DNA of 64,000 nucleotides, from positions 15,550,925-15,614,924 of the forward strand of contig CM033123.1 of the NCBI GenBank assembly GCA_019321725.1. The letters run 5' to 3'. The position numbers were made by a program, and so were the translations under genes. Below the pieces are notes generated by a model. That model was not told where the DNA came from and searched no databases. It was given only the letters and a program-made list of their open reading frames with translations. The DNA is from Paulownia fortunei. Its lineage: Eukaryota > Streptophyta > Magnoliopsida > Lamiales > Paulowniaceae. Below, in pieces: positions 52,701 through 64,000 of the stretch. Every line of letters starts with the position of its first letter. Position 1 is the stretch's first letter.

Positions 52701-52835
52701 GAATTTTGGAATATTTTGGAGGAGTACTCGAGTCAGAGACTGAAAGGAGAAACCACAGTTGGCCTCTTCAATTGGCTTCTCCCCTCCTTATATGACGACG
52801 ATCCAATGATTTTGGATGCGCCTCATACTACGTGA
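46728..52835 (+). CDS. PARG1: Poly(ADP-ribose) glycohydrolase
   Basis: Enzyme that hydrolyses poly(ADP-ribose) chains, reversing PARP action in DNA-damage, immune and circadian responses; the Arabidopsis PARG1 allele is tej. Exons 46728-46970, 47777-47959, 49755-49858, 51351-51555 and 51903-52835 give 555 residues, typical of plant PARG. The N-terminal helical part has ILPFLPLILRSS and LESQQSGIVFLSQ. The catalytic signature is in the last exon: IGGGALSWGCVQEEIRFMINPEL, with tandem Glu at about residues 281-282. Further family blocks are AIEIVGAQRFSNYTGYA, RRRTRIIAIDALC and the nucleotide-site loop GVATGNWGCGAFGGDPE. The start is ATG 46728 (MESRDDFRSILP). A GT microsatellite (about 47966-47985) directly follows the donor of intron 2. 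Intron lengths are 0.35-1.8 kb. Confidence 0.96.
47966..47985 (+). repeat. GT microsatellite beside a PARG splice donor
   Basis: About ten GT units directly after the intron-2 donor (CAG, then GTAAGG). Every unit is itself a potential GT donor, so length changes could affect splice choice. Confidence 0.85.
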
Positions 52836-54626
52836 AAACTGTCTCGTTTTTGTTACACTTAATTCTCTTCTGTCCCCCTCCACCCCCCCCCCCCCCACCA
52901 AAAAAAAAAAAACAAAAAATCCTGTATTTTTTTCATCTGGAAACTTGTAATGCTGCATGATAATAGCAGGTGACGAGGGCTTTGAGGTTTTTGTTGTACA
53001 GTACTGGTGAGTTTGCATCACTTGTTTGGTTGTAACTGATTTTTCTTTGTACGACAAAAATTTGATTGGCAACTCTGATTTTGTACTCAATGAGAACTAA
53101 TAATGTATGTTGTATTATTCATCTATTTCAATATTAGCCAGGACAGATATATGCAATTCATCCAAGAAAGATGTGAAGACAAATATCCTTCTCTTGTTAT
53201 ACTATAATCTCATGCAATGACATGAAAGGGCTCCTTAAAATGAATAGATTAGGTGCTTATAATTCAATTAACCAGTCAAATTAAATCGAATCGAAACTAA
53301 TCGGTAAAATTGAAATTCTGATTTCGGTCAAATTGAAATTCTGCACCGAAATTCAATTGAAAATTTTGATTTGATTTTTTATTTTTGATTTTTTAAATCT
53401 TCATCAATTTTGTTTTGATTTTTTCATCTTGGTTTTAATCGAATCGATTTACTATTTTTCTATATATATATATATATATTTTCATACTTGATAATTATTT
53501 TTATATTTTTTTTATAAATTTCTCATCCAAACTAAAAATAAGTAAATAAAAATATATTTATAATTATATTATTTAAAATTTATCTAGTTTTTTTATAAGA
53601 ATTCAATTAATCAAAAATAAAATAGTTATAATCGAACTAAACCAATTAATTCGATAAAATTTTGACGAATCAAAATTCGGCTAATCACAAACTTTAAAGA
53701 TGATTTTTATAATGTAAATGAGATTTTATCAAAATTTTTCTAAATTAACAAGAATAATACCTAAATTTTAGATTTTAAAAGCTGACAAATTATTTTCAAA
53801 TTTCAAATTTGTTACTATGCTGCTAATATATAATCACTGAACTATTACTTCCCATTATTAGAGAAAGCTGATTAAATGCAATTTCAGATATTTAAAACTA
53901 CGTTTTCTTACAAATAATAAGAGAAATCAAACACGAGTCGTACAAAACAGCAATCAAAAAATTTAAACACGAGGAGTCCAAGTGTCCCACAAAATGAATA
54001 AATAATTTTTTTTTAAAAAAAGAAACATCACATTATCATTTTCCCCTGAATGGAGTTTGTGGGTTTTTAGTTCAAAAACATTTCCACTCTCTTTGTTAAT
54101 TTCTCAAACTCAAATATCAAACAATCAGAGGAAGCGAAAGTATATCACTGATACTTTCCCTGTTGTACGTACTCAGACTCCTTATTTTCCCTTCTTTTGT
54201 TTCTTTCATTAATGGTAGCAATCTCTGGTTTTATTTCATGCAGGCAAGAACTCTTTGATGGGGTAGTCTCCAATTTTTCTTGTCTTTTCCGAGTCTTGTT
54301 TATATGGTTTTCTGGTTGTTTCTATTCACTTCTGGGATGGTTTTTTTTTTGGGCCATTGATAAAGTTTGATAATTGTATGGGTTTATTCTACTACTTTTT
54401 TCAATTTTCTTTGACAGTTTGATACTGTAAGACTTTCAGAAATATAAGTGAACATGTAAAAGTATATTATAGGTAGTGCTGAAGCATAGTTTATCATTGA
54501 AGGATCACTTATTTGTTGTTATATTTTAATTTTTTGCTTGATGGGATTTTATCCTCTAGTCACATATTGTATGGTATAAAATATAAATACTAAGGCAAGT
54601 TGCAGTCTTGAATGGCTGTGCAGGGA
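52836..54626. other. PARG 3' region, repeat, and leader of the MRL7-type gene
   Basis: The PARG 3'-untranslated region starts with a C-run and A-run (52882-52918). A repeat-like element lies at about 53240-53700. The last 500 bases probably contain the leader and promoter of the next gene; an acceptor (GTGCAG) near 54618-54623 suggests a leader intron ending just before the start codon. Confidence 0.5.
53240..53700. repeat. MITE-like repeat with AATCGAA motifs
   Basis: Left end words AACCAGTCAAATTAAATCGAA and AATCGGTAAAATTGAAATTC; right end words AATCGAACTAAACCAATTAATTCG and AATCAAAATTCGGCTAATC in related but partly inverted order, with a TA microsatellite (53460-53479) inside. This resembles dispersed non-autonomous plant elements. 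Exact ends were not resolved. Confidence 0.5.
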
Positions 54627-57600
54627 ATGGAGCTACTTCAGCATACTTTAAGGCCGCAATTTTTGTTCACTCCTGTGAATATGAAATGTGTGATTGGATT
54701 CCCTTCTTCTTCTGGGGCTTCTCTGATGTGGAGAAAGAAACACCGCAGCACTATATTTTCCTCCAGTATGGGGCCTTTAGGCTTCTTTCAACCAAAACCC
54801 ATAAGGCCACCTCTAACGGTACTTTTTCACTCTGGTTTGGTCCTTGATGCTGATATATAATATTTAATGATTAATATGTTTTTACTTATTTCTGTGCCTG
54901 CACATATATGGTCTATATAGTTTTGAAATGTGGAACAGGGTGTTGATAGCCGAGGAAGTCGAATATACGTTTCCAAAATAGAAGAATTACTAAGGCTAGG
55001 TGATGGGAATGAAGAGGAAGAAGAAGAGTCCAGTAGGAGTGAGGGGAAGGATGGAAGTGAGGATTCATTTGTTATGGATGCAGATGAGAGAAAGGAGTGG
55101 AGGCAGAAGATTAGAGAAGTGATTGGTAGGATTCCTGATGTTGAAGAAGAGACGGATCTTGTTGAGAAGAGGAAAAAGATGCAAAAGCTTTTAGCTGAAT
55201 ACCCCCTTCTTGTTGAGGAGGAGGATCCAGATTGGCCCGAGGATGCAGATGGGTGGGGTTTCAACTTGGGTCAGTTCTTCAACAAGATCAGCATAAAGAA
55301 TGTCAAAAAAGATGACGATGAGAATTATGATAGTGAAAATGAGATAGTGTGGCAGGATGATGATTATATTCGTCCGATCAAAGACATAACTACTGCAGAA
55401 TGGGAGGAGGCTATCTTTAAGGATATCAGCCCTTTAGTTGTTCTTGTTCATAACCGATACAAAAGGTACTTTCTAATTCTCTAGTTTCCTTTGGATCTAT
55501 TTTTAAATCAATGATTATTTCTTATTTAAGTCAGTTTGTGTTGTTAATCTGCTCTTTGCAACTTAGATAGTAACCTGGTGATATCTCCTTCCAATGTGGT
55601 GTATGTGCTATGACAGTACTAAGATCATCTCATACTTGTTTTTCTTTTAAATGCTTCAGCCACCACTTTTCATCTCTCAAATTTAGTTAGTGCTTATACA
55701 TGCTATGATTTTGAGGAGTTATTTAATGCTAATTTGGGCTTTGACATCAATCTTCTGGTTTTCTCTATCTAACACTTGGAATGCCTTTCTGGATCTGCTG
55801 AGGCCATGTTACTCCACAACCTTTTGATCTTAGCATCACCATTGTGGCTGCTGTTAGCAACTCGAATTCGGTGGATTTGATATTTTTTTTATATATATTT
55901 TCCAGAGCATACTGTATCAACTTATCCTCCTCATTTTTATTTATTTGGCCATGTGACTTCAATCGTTGTTTTACGTTTGCAATTTTACTGACCATATGTT
56001 AAGAAGTCGTGATTCTCAATGACTCGATGAACTTCTATATTGAATGCTATGTATGCACTATTAGTTAGATTTTTGTTTAATCTTTCTCGGGTTGCCTATA
56101 GTCATAATGTGCAACAAATTGGAAAATTTTCCTGTTCCTATTCAGTTTTATGACTAGTATCAGTGAAGGAGGTGAAAAACAATGTTTGGTATAATGTTTC
56201 ATAAACAATATGTCTTACTCATCTTGTAAATTTTGCATCCCATCATCAGGTCCTCTGGAAGGATTCTTTCTTCTTTTTCCACAGGCACTGTTTGTCCCCA
56301 GCTCAAAAAATAGTGAAGAGTATTTAGATGATTTGGTATGCATTGGTAATGTAAGTAGAGGAGACAAACTTCTGATACATTCTGTGAGTGCCAGGGGAAA
56401 ATAGAATTGCAAACAAAAGGTTGATATGCTAAAAGAAATATTTCGAAGAGGAAGTTGAGGCTCTATAAACAATCTCTGCTTTTAGCTAATGGCATTTTAC
56501 CCTGGTTTGAAATGTAATTACAACGATGACTTCACTGTGATTTGCTTGTCTGTTGGTGGAAATGGACCATTATGCTTTAAAACCAATCTTGACATGTTAT
56601 CTGTGCAAAAACTGGAATAGGTAGCTGTTTACTTTGTATATACTCTATGTTTGGACCACCTACCACAGAGCAGAAATTTTTGTCTGTCGCTGTTTGGGTC
56701 ATGTCTTACAAGTTTATGACCATTTGATTTGCAAGGATTATTTAAGAACGCCTTTTCTATAGTATTTAGTCGGAGGAGGTCTATCGTCCATCAAATGGAC
56801 AATCTTGGGCATGATTGTCAATGAAGGAGTCCCAACAGGAGGGGTTACTTGCGGTTCATTTTAGGTGAGGATAAGAGCAGGATAAGGTTAATTTGCATGT
56901 TAACTAAGTCAAAATATTGTTGGAATGGACTTTGTAACCACTTAAGAGATAAAAGGATATATAAAAAGATAAATAGCAATTACAACAAATAGTGCTGTAA
57001 ATTCTCTGGATAAGCATGAAGCACAAAAAAAAAAAAAAAAAAAAAAAGCAACTGGTTACAATTACTAATAAAGTTTGTCAGTGTCAAGAAAGGTGTTTGT
57101 TGATGAATTGTTATTGAGTGCCGTCTATCTATGGAAAACAGCATAGTGATTAGGATAAGATTTGGTTTGCTGGGAGATAATACTGCATTTAAATACAAAC
57201 AAACTAGAGATTATATCCATATTTGAGAAATATAACCCAGAACACCATAGAAAGAGGTTCTAGAATTACAAGAGGAACGCAAACACAACAATCAATCTCA
57301 ACGACAACAATTCAATTCAATTCAATTCAAATCAAGTCTCAATGCTCTCAAATCCAATTTTCTCAATTTTAATGTTCTATTTTTCAGTGCTTTCAATATT
57401 GTGATGTACTCTTTCTTCAATTATACTTTTTATCTATGCAATCTGCTTTCATTTAGTTCATTTCACTCATAAAATCTTTAATTTGTTGTTACTGTTCTCT
57501 TGTTTTGTTTTATTTTAGTAAAGAACAACCTAAATTGTTAACTCCTAGTGGTCTAGACATATAAGTCAGAACTGGTGTAGTTACTTTCAATCCAACCAAT

Positions 57601-59519
57601 TGTACTCAAATTAGATTTGGTGCATTATTTAATTTTCTCTTTCCACTTAACTACTGAATGCTGGCACACCGACATATTCGACCCATCGAGCCAAAAATAT
57701 TTCTTGGCAAGGTACTACTACCAGCCTCAACTACTACCATGTGCTTTTCTCCCCATTGATTTTGGACTGTCATGTGCTCATTGCTCTATTTCCAGTGGTC
57801 CACTTAACTACTGAATGCTGGCACACCGACATATTCGACCCATCGAGCCAAAAATATTTCTTGGCAAGGTACTACTACCAGCCTCAACTACTACCATGTG
57901 CTTTTCTCCCCATTGATTTTGGGACTGTCATGTGCTCATTGCTCTATTTACAGTGGTCTTGCCAAAATTCCCATTCGCTTCTAAAAGCTTATTACCTTGA
58001 TTAATCAAATGTGCGTGTGCCCCAAGTTTGCTAATCTGATGCAATGTGAAAATAAAATAATGTGCAAAACATTTACCGAATGATTGATCGGATTGCAGTA
58101 CGCCCCTTCCAACTCAAATGCTTAGACCTCTGGGACATAGAGATTTGGGGCGTTTTTTAGAAGAAAGGAATCTAGAGTACAAGAAAATGGAATTAAGTAA
58201 TTGATGGATGGAAGTATTTAAAACATTGCAAGACAGGTGAGTGAGATCATTGAGTGCATTAGATTGATTTGAGTTGAATTGTTGAGATTGGTTGTTGTTT
58301 AGATTGTGCATATGTTTCTTCTTGCAGCTTTTGAGCCACTTTTTATGCAGTTCTTGATAACTTACTCTTCAATATCTTGTACTTGTGAATATTATTTCTA
58401 GTTGGCATTTAGATTTAGAATTATTGAGCTTATCTTATTCCAACAAACTAGATCTTATTCTTATTACCATGTTGTTTCCTATTGATGGACGCCAGTAAAA
58501 GGTCAAGAGACACCTCCTCCAATAGTTGACAAACTTCATTAGTAGTTGTAATAACTTGCTACTTTTGCGCTCCATGTTTATCTAGAGATTCTCTTGCAGT
58601 TATTTGTTGTAACTGCTTCTTATTCCTTTTTGGATATGCTCCCTTATATCTTAAGTAGTTGCCAAGTCTTATCTTGTGAAAATATCTATGATTTATCCTA
58701 AAACCTTTCGAAAAGGCCTTATCTTTATACAAAATGACCCCCCCAAACAACCCTTGCTGGAACTTCTTGTCGAGACACAAGTTCTTAGAGACATCTTCAA
58801 AGACAAAAAATGACATCAGTTGGTACTAATTTGAAAAGTTACATTATGCTTTAGAATAAGTAGTAAGCATCAATGATGAACTTAATCAGAGGCCCTACTG
58901 CTCTAACTCCTATTAGATTTGGTTTTAACCGAATTATCGTAATCAAAAACTTAAAATGACAAAGTTGCGTAAAATAGCTTTTTCACTTCACAATTTTTAT
59001 GCTCATAAAATATATTTGAATAACTTCAGACCAAAGGAAAATGAAAAGATTCGGGATGAGTTAGAGAAAGCTGTGCACATCATATGGAACTGCAGGCTAC
59101 CATCACCAAGAGTAAGTAAAGCTTCTTCCTTGATCTGTATATATTCATCTTCAATTTTGAAACTGTACTGATGGGCATTCGCAAACAGTGCGTCGCCATA
59201 GATGCCAACCTTGAGCTTGATTTGGTCTCTGCTCTACGAGTCTCTGTTTTCCCAGAGCTCATTTTCACTAAAGCAGGGAAAATTTTATACCGTGAGAAAG
59301 GTGAAGTTCCATACGGTATTCAACCATTTACCCTGAGAACTAATCTTATCTTTTAGCTAATTTTTCATTATTTGGTGTTCAGCAATTCGAACAGCTGATG
59401 AGTTATCCAAGATAATGGCATTCTTTTACTATGGAGCAGCCAAGCCCCCATGTCTGAGCGGAATTGAGAACATGGAAGAAGCAATTCCTACTGTTCAAAT
59501 CAGAAGTGATCATTTATAA
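54627..59519 (+). CDS. MRL7L: Plastid thioredoxin-fold protein of the MRL7/MRL7L (SVR4) family
   Basis: Nuclear-encoded plastid protein needed in the family for chloroplast biogenesis and plastid-encoded RNA polymerase activity. Exons 54627-54818, 54939-55465, 59030-59111, 59189-59300 and 59383-59519 give 349 residues. Residues 1-60 form a Ser/Pro/basic transit peptide. Then come GSRIYVSKIEELLRLGDGN, a Glu-rich stretch, DADERKEWRQKIREVI, EEEDPDWPEDADGWGFNLGQ, and a C-terminal thioredoxin-like domain from ISPLVVLVHNRYKRPKENE through DLVSALRVSVFPELIFTKAG to MAFFYYGAAKPPCL. The classical CxxC active site is not visible. ATG 54627 is preferred; ATG 54612 is in frame but probably lies in a leader intron. 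Intron 2 is 3.56 kb and repeat-laden, while intron 3 is only 77 bases. MRL7L rather than MRL7 is suggested by the PARG neighbour (from memory of Arabidopsis order). Confidence 0.93.
57025..57047. repeat. Poly-A tract in MRL7L intron 2
   Basis: A run of about 23 A residues, visible directly. A pentanucleotide repeat (ATTCA type) follows near 57306-57330. Poly-A inside an intron can mark an old retroposed sequence, but no coding remnant was identified upstream of it. Confidence 0.85.
57643..57957 (+). repeat. Near-identical 157-bp tandem duplication in MRL7L intron 2
   Basis: Copy 1 (57643-57799) and copy 2 (57800-57957) both start CCACTTAACTACTGAATGCTGG and end CTATTT.CAGTGGTC. By eye they differ by one inserted G and a C/A change, so the duplication is recent. 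The unit has no convincing coding potential; the open frames through it simply repeat the same peptide. Confidence 0.93.
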
Positions 59520-60886
59520 ATCCCGTGGCATAGACATCTAGCATTATCTACATCGTTTATCGAACAGTTGTTACTGAAATTGGTCGGAAAATATGCTAAT
59601 GGTCTGTAAATATTTTTTCAAGTTCTGAAATTTTGGTTATATCATTTGGTGAAACTTCGAGTGATATTTAAGCAACATACCATGGAGAAGGCTACCATCT
59701 TTTCTGAACTCATTGTGGTAATTCTCCAGGCAGATACACCGTTGAATGATTTGTTGATTAGTTTAATAGGTTTAAATTTCTGCCACACTTCAGGTCAATT
59801 GCCTTGTTGCAGACCCACAATCAAATCTTTGGCTGAAAGCGGTTACTTGTGCCTGTTGGGTGAGCATGGAAAGATCACCAGTTATGAGTTATGTGGCTTT
59901 TGAAAAGGCACAGCATATAATTATACTATTAGATGGAGGCCATTCTATATGGCTGGTCAATGGAGATCTTACTTCTTGAAGTCTGTTGACTGGGGTTTGT
60001 GAATATTTTCTGTCTAGTAAAGTTTTTGCAAAATCTTTCAAAATGACATATAGGAACTCATTTGAGCTGGGGTAGCCTGTTTCATGTGTCTGCATTTCTT
60101 ACATGTATGATTTTTCAAAAAGAGAATTTTATATTTGTTTAGAGAACATCTTTCTCTTGAAATTGCATGAATAGTAATGGGTATATTATCTTGAGCATGA
60201 GTTTCATGCCCCATATATTTTCCTAAGCACAGGTTTGGTTTCAAACCCTGGTTTCAATAAGGGTACACCATGCCAATGTAACTGGTTGATCAGGTGCCAA
60301 CATGCAGTAACTATACGTGGCTGAGCTGACTGCCAATCAATCAAAAGCTCTTAAGGTAATAATCGTTGTAATTCCAATTCGAATCACAAGTATAACACAT
60401 ATGAGGTTCTTTTCAGCTTGATAGTAATTCCTTAATTGTTGTATTTTACGTGAGTATAGTTCTTATCATGCAACCACTTTCAAGTTTTTGGCGATTTTCA
60501 GAAAACTCACAGTGGGTTTCCTATGAAGAATTCCCACTATCTTCATTTCTACTACTCCATACAAAAGTGCTGTTTCGGAGAATGCATAACAGAGGACGTG
60601 GATCTTTAAATTCTATTAGTACCTTAATGTTTTGGCTTGCCAGCTAGGAACAAGCTGATCAAATTGTATTTATAATATATAAGATGCCTTACTAAAAGTT
60701 TGATGCTGCTAATGTCCATCTTCATTCATCTCTCGAATTTATTTTGTTTGTCGAAGTGGCAAAACTTTTGTTACTACTTGTTCTGCAACCTAATCATTGC
60801 GGATGCTCTCTTACTACCCTACGATTTTCATCTGATTTGTACTAGAATTGGAAAGGGCGGTATAAGAACTGAGGTTTATTAGTCAA
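59520..60886. other. Convergent 3' regions of the MRL7-type gene and the unknown gene
   Basis: Probably the 3'-untranslated region of the MRL7-type gene followed by downstream DNA. An open frame at 59646-59903 has no family resemblance. No RNA gene or repeat was recognised. Confidence 0.45.
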
Positions 60887-61833
60887 TCACTTGTTGTACT
60901 TTCCGCAACAACAGAAGGCTTTGTGGTAATGGAAGCGGAAGGCAAACAACTGGAATGGGTTGGAGCCGTCAAATTCACAATCAGCAACACCAACTGTTCG
61001 TTTCTCTGTCTTTCCCCCAAAACTGTAAGGCATTTTCCTGTACTATGAGAAACCCAGAATCTGAATTCTCGATGGTTCAACTTCTTGGGTGGATTGATTG
61101 ATTTCCAGTCTGCATCTGCTAAATTACTCAGCTTTTTCAGTGCTCGAAGATTCACTGTACCATGCTTGTCAACTGTAAGATAGGTCTCGTCGGAGCATTT
61201 GTCCATGTAGTTCCTGAATCTGGTGTTCCATGAAGAAAGTTTATATGAGCGAAATGGTATGTTAGTATTTGTGGATGTGGTGCTGTGTATGTGTGTGTCT
61301 CTGTCTGTATCTTTCTGTGATTAAGTAATTGAACAAGCTCGCTCATTGTGTATCTAGTGCATGTGTGACATCATGAGATAATACATGGTTTATGCAGCTA
61401 AGCACCAGTATTCATGCCTGCTAGTCTTTCTAGATAAAAAGTCTTTTGTCACCCCAAGATAACCTCTAGAAAGTACTGGGATGGGGTTGCAAAAAGTAAT
61501 CTTGGATTACCTATGATAGCCAGAAGCTGAACCAGAGGTAGATTCCCAGCCAAAATAGGAATTGTTTTTAGTTGACTCACCACCTTTAATATTTGGCACC
61601 GAGTAAACACCTCTGTCTTTTGAACTCACATAGTCAGACTGTAAGGCCCCAGCAATAAGACTGTCGTCAGATGCAGTCATGTGGGGATATGCTTCACTTG
61701 GAGGACATTTATCTGTATCGCATGCTGTACATTGGCTGCAAAGGCGATCACTCTTCACACGTCCAGTGCCACCCACAATGGCTGCTTGAGTGACTGCCAG
61801 GACAATAGCAAGAGAAAGGCAGTAGTAATCCAT
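60887..61833 (-). CDS. Predicted secreted cysteine-containing plant protein of unknown function, frame broken in exon 2
   Basis: I cannot name this family. Exon 1 (61833-61511) starts MDYYCLSLAIVLAV, a signal peptide, then has a short Cys cluster (CSQCTACDTDKCPP) and a polar Ser/Gly/Asn region. Exon 2 begins at 61300 or at 61282 (two acceptors, both in phase, six codons apart) and carries YLTVDKHGTVNLRALKKLSN and FRFWVSHSTGKCLTV. At the T4/G5 run (61014-61022) the frame is lost. The frame one base over continues as GVADCEFDGSNPFQLFAFRF and ends with CCCGKYNK and TGA 60889-60887. The summed exons are one base short of a multiple of three, which fits one missing base. Met 61911 is an in-frame alternative start but would bury the signal peptide. 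The C-terminal part loosely recalls beta-trefoil lectins (GKCL, later aromatic-rich), which is only a guess. Joining exons 1 and 2 is inferred from splice phase. Confidence 0.62.
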
Positions 61834-64000
61834 TCTTCCTTTTCTTTCCTGGGCTTCTTTTGGTTCTGCATCTGACTTAATATGCTGCACTCTCATTCTT
61901 GATTTCATCAATACACTAAGCTATTTTTGTCATGAGATGAATGGTATTGTTTTTTTATGGCACGCTGGCTACCATGTATAATGATCAACAGCTAGAGTTA
62001 TGGTTGGCAGTTGTTTTTATTCATGACATTGAAGTTAACTACATTGAAAAATGAAGCGCTCTTATTCTATTCGTCCAAACAAATCTTAGGTTTGTCCTGG
62101 TATCAAAAAGATTGTAATTTATGCACCCCTTCATTTGTCATTGTTTCTTAGTTCTTTTTAAACTCATTATCTTGCAGTGATCGTTATATTGCTAGAATCA
62201 ATGAGTTTCACCAAATTAGTAGTGCATTTAACTCGTACTGAAGCTGTAACCTCAGTGGCACTTACATTCATCTTGTGTACATACATGTAGAACATTGAGC
62301 ATCCATTGATTACTTTCTTCTCTGTGTTTGTTTTCCAATGAACCTCTATTTGGTTGATAATATCTGAAAATCATTCTGCATCTGTTGTCAGTTTCTAGAT
62401 TCTTGGCAGATTCTATTTTGGCCTGCCATATTAAATTATGATCTCAAGGCTGTACAGATTTTATTTTCTTCAAATGGACATCGGTTTACTGATACTTGAT
62501 GCCTCAGTTGTCTCTTCTGTTTTTGTATTTATTACAACAGACGGCATTATTCTTAGTCGTGTATTTTAACATTCAGAAGTGATGGTTCCCTTGCTTTGCA
62601 CATCCTAATCCACATTCCTATATGCATATAGCTGTTGATCATCTTCTTTGCAAGATGCATTGGTACACCATAGTGGTTAGACGATCATCGACAGACAAAC
62701 GTGGTCTCAGTTCTTACTTCTGCATATTCTTGCTGAGTATATACAATTACTGGTATAAAGATATGATTTGGTATATCAGCTGGAAATGTAGGAATGTGGA
62801 ACAAGATGATCTTTTACAAAACAATCAACTTCACACAACAATGTAGCAGTGGTTTTAAAAACTTGGAAAGACAATTCAAACACCAATACTCCCCTTTGAA
62901 AGTATCAGACATCTAAAATTAGCCTGTGCCAAAGTGAGTGATTTACCACTCTTTCTTGTATCGTGCATAAGGTTTTGTCAAAGTTGAAATCAGACAGAGA
63001 ACTAAATTTCTCTTCTTTGCCATATAATTTGTTGAACTTGAGTAAAATGTGACAATCTTGAGGCAAAGGGCATCCAAATCTTGGCATTAAAATATTTTTG
63101 GGTAAGTTTACCAATTAAGTAGCCCAAATGATGTATATTTTGGATTTTTAAATGAAGTCTAAATCAAAGTTCATAATAAATTTGAATTTGTTAAATGGGT
63201 CAATTCAAAAGAAAAAAAGACTTTAAATTAGTTAATTGGGTCAATTTTTTTTTAAGTATAGCCCATTAAGCAATGAGATGAGGTGTTCAAGCCCAGTCAA
63301 TCGAATAGCATTTTGCATTTAAATGATGGTTAATCAAATTGTGCCATGTGGCATGCGATCTTTGTTAAATTAGGATAAGCTCTTTTAATAAAAATTATAT
63401 ATATATATATATAGATATATAGATATATAGATAGATAGATATTGAAGATATAATATCAAGTATGTTCAAGTGAGTTAACACTTTTCTTAAGTAACGCTTA
63501 ACTTTCTCAATAAAATTATAAATTGGAGATCTCGCTAAGTAACTTTCGCAATAACCATGGAACTACTTCAGATATGGCATTCAAACTTCATTATCCACAT
63601 TAGCCCTTAATTTCACCCTTTGTTCTATATGAATATAAGAACAAAACAACTACTCACAACAACGTAAGAGTAATTCAAAAAACTTGGAAATACAGTATTA
63701 ACTACTCTGGTTGCTTTTGGTCTTTTCACATTCTGTATAGGGTTACGGCTGTTAAAATTATATCCACTTGTTTAGAACTCGATTTTGGTACTAGTCCACA
63801 ACGATGAAAGTCAAACCATGAGCCTATCAACAAAGCAAATGCAATAAAATTTTCAAAGATCTTTCTTTTCTTTTCTTACTATATTTTTTGGAAAGGGGTT
63901 CATGTTTTCAAAAATGACTCCTATTATTTCGAATCGATTAATTCAATGAATTAGAATGAATCAACTGATTGATAGCTCTAGATCAAATGAAATAAATCTA
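61834..64000. other. Upstream region of the unknown gene and window edge
   Basis: Contains the presumed promoter of the minus-strand gene. No other gene is supported. A TA/GATA microsatellite lies at about 63395-63441. The final 500 bases are AT-rich without recognisable coding sequence on either strand. Confidence 0.5.
63395..63441. repeat. TA/GATA microsatellite
   Basis: A run of TA dinucleotides passes into GATATATA and GATA units; seen directly. Confidence 0.88.

Noticed and set aside
56210..56404. Plus-strand open frame in MRL7L intron 2, considered as an extra exon
   Set aside because: The phase-correct join of 55465 to 59030 restores the family sequence exactly, so no exon is needed between.
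58559..58816. Minus-strand open frame in MRL7L intron 2, considered as a retrotransposon fragment
   Set aside because: No reverse transcriptase, integrase or gag motif could be identified.

Overview
The window is nuclear DNA from a eudicot plant. It is strongly AT-rich. Its genes have GT-AG introns and plant-specific protein families, separated by long AT-rich spacers with microsatellites and MITE-like repeats. The species cannot be read from the sequence. Exon joins below were chosen by hand from splice signals, reading phase and family resemblance; the summed exon lengths of the six intact multi-exon genes divide by three, which supports them.

Layout: (1) SKIP35-type ankyrin-repeat gene, + strand, 2380-7778, with a one-base frame break in its first coding exon. 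(2) Single-exon ARGOS/ARGOS-LIKE organ-size gene, - strand, 9658-10056, followed by about 8 kb without a recognisable gene. (3) LEA14-like two-WHy-domain gene, - strand, 19600-20655, whose last residue and stop codon lie on a separate small exon. (4) Ribosomal protein eL20 (RPL18a) gene, + strand, 23477-26086, with a telo-box/site II promoter. (5) HAK/KUP potassium transporter closest to KUP3/KT4, + strand, 30195-36690. (6) Plastid lumazine synthase (COS1 type), - strand, 38076-43233, eight exons. (7) Poly(ADP-ribose) glycohydrolase, + strand, 46728-52835. (8) MRL7/MRL7L (SVR4-like) plastid thioredoxin-fold protein, + strand, 54627-59519. (9) A predicted secreted cysteine-containing protein of unknown function, - strand, 60887-61833, with a second one-base frame break.

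These are housekeeping and developmental genes, not a cluster with a shared pathway. From memory, SKIP35-like, ARL, LEA and COS1 match neighbours on Arabidopsis chromosome 2 (about At2g44090 to At2g44050), and PARG1 and MRL7L match another neighbouring pair (about At2g31870 to At2g31840). The window may therefore join two ancestral blocks. LEA/RPL18a and COS1/PARG are divergent pairs. KUP/COS1 and MRL7L/unknown are convergent pairs.

Points worth most attention: two single-base frame breaks next to short homopolymers in otherwise intact genes; the unrecognised secreted protein with in-frame tandem acceptors; the two-codon terminal exon of the LEA gene; a G-rich hairpin upstream of SKIP35; nested inverted/direct repeats and possible decayed ankyrin-coding duplicates in SKIP35 introns; and a recent 157-bp tandem duplication in the MRL7L intron. 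I found no CRISPR array, tRNA, rRNA or clear autonomous transposon.
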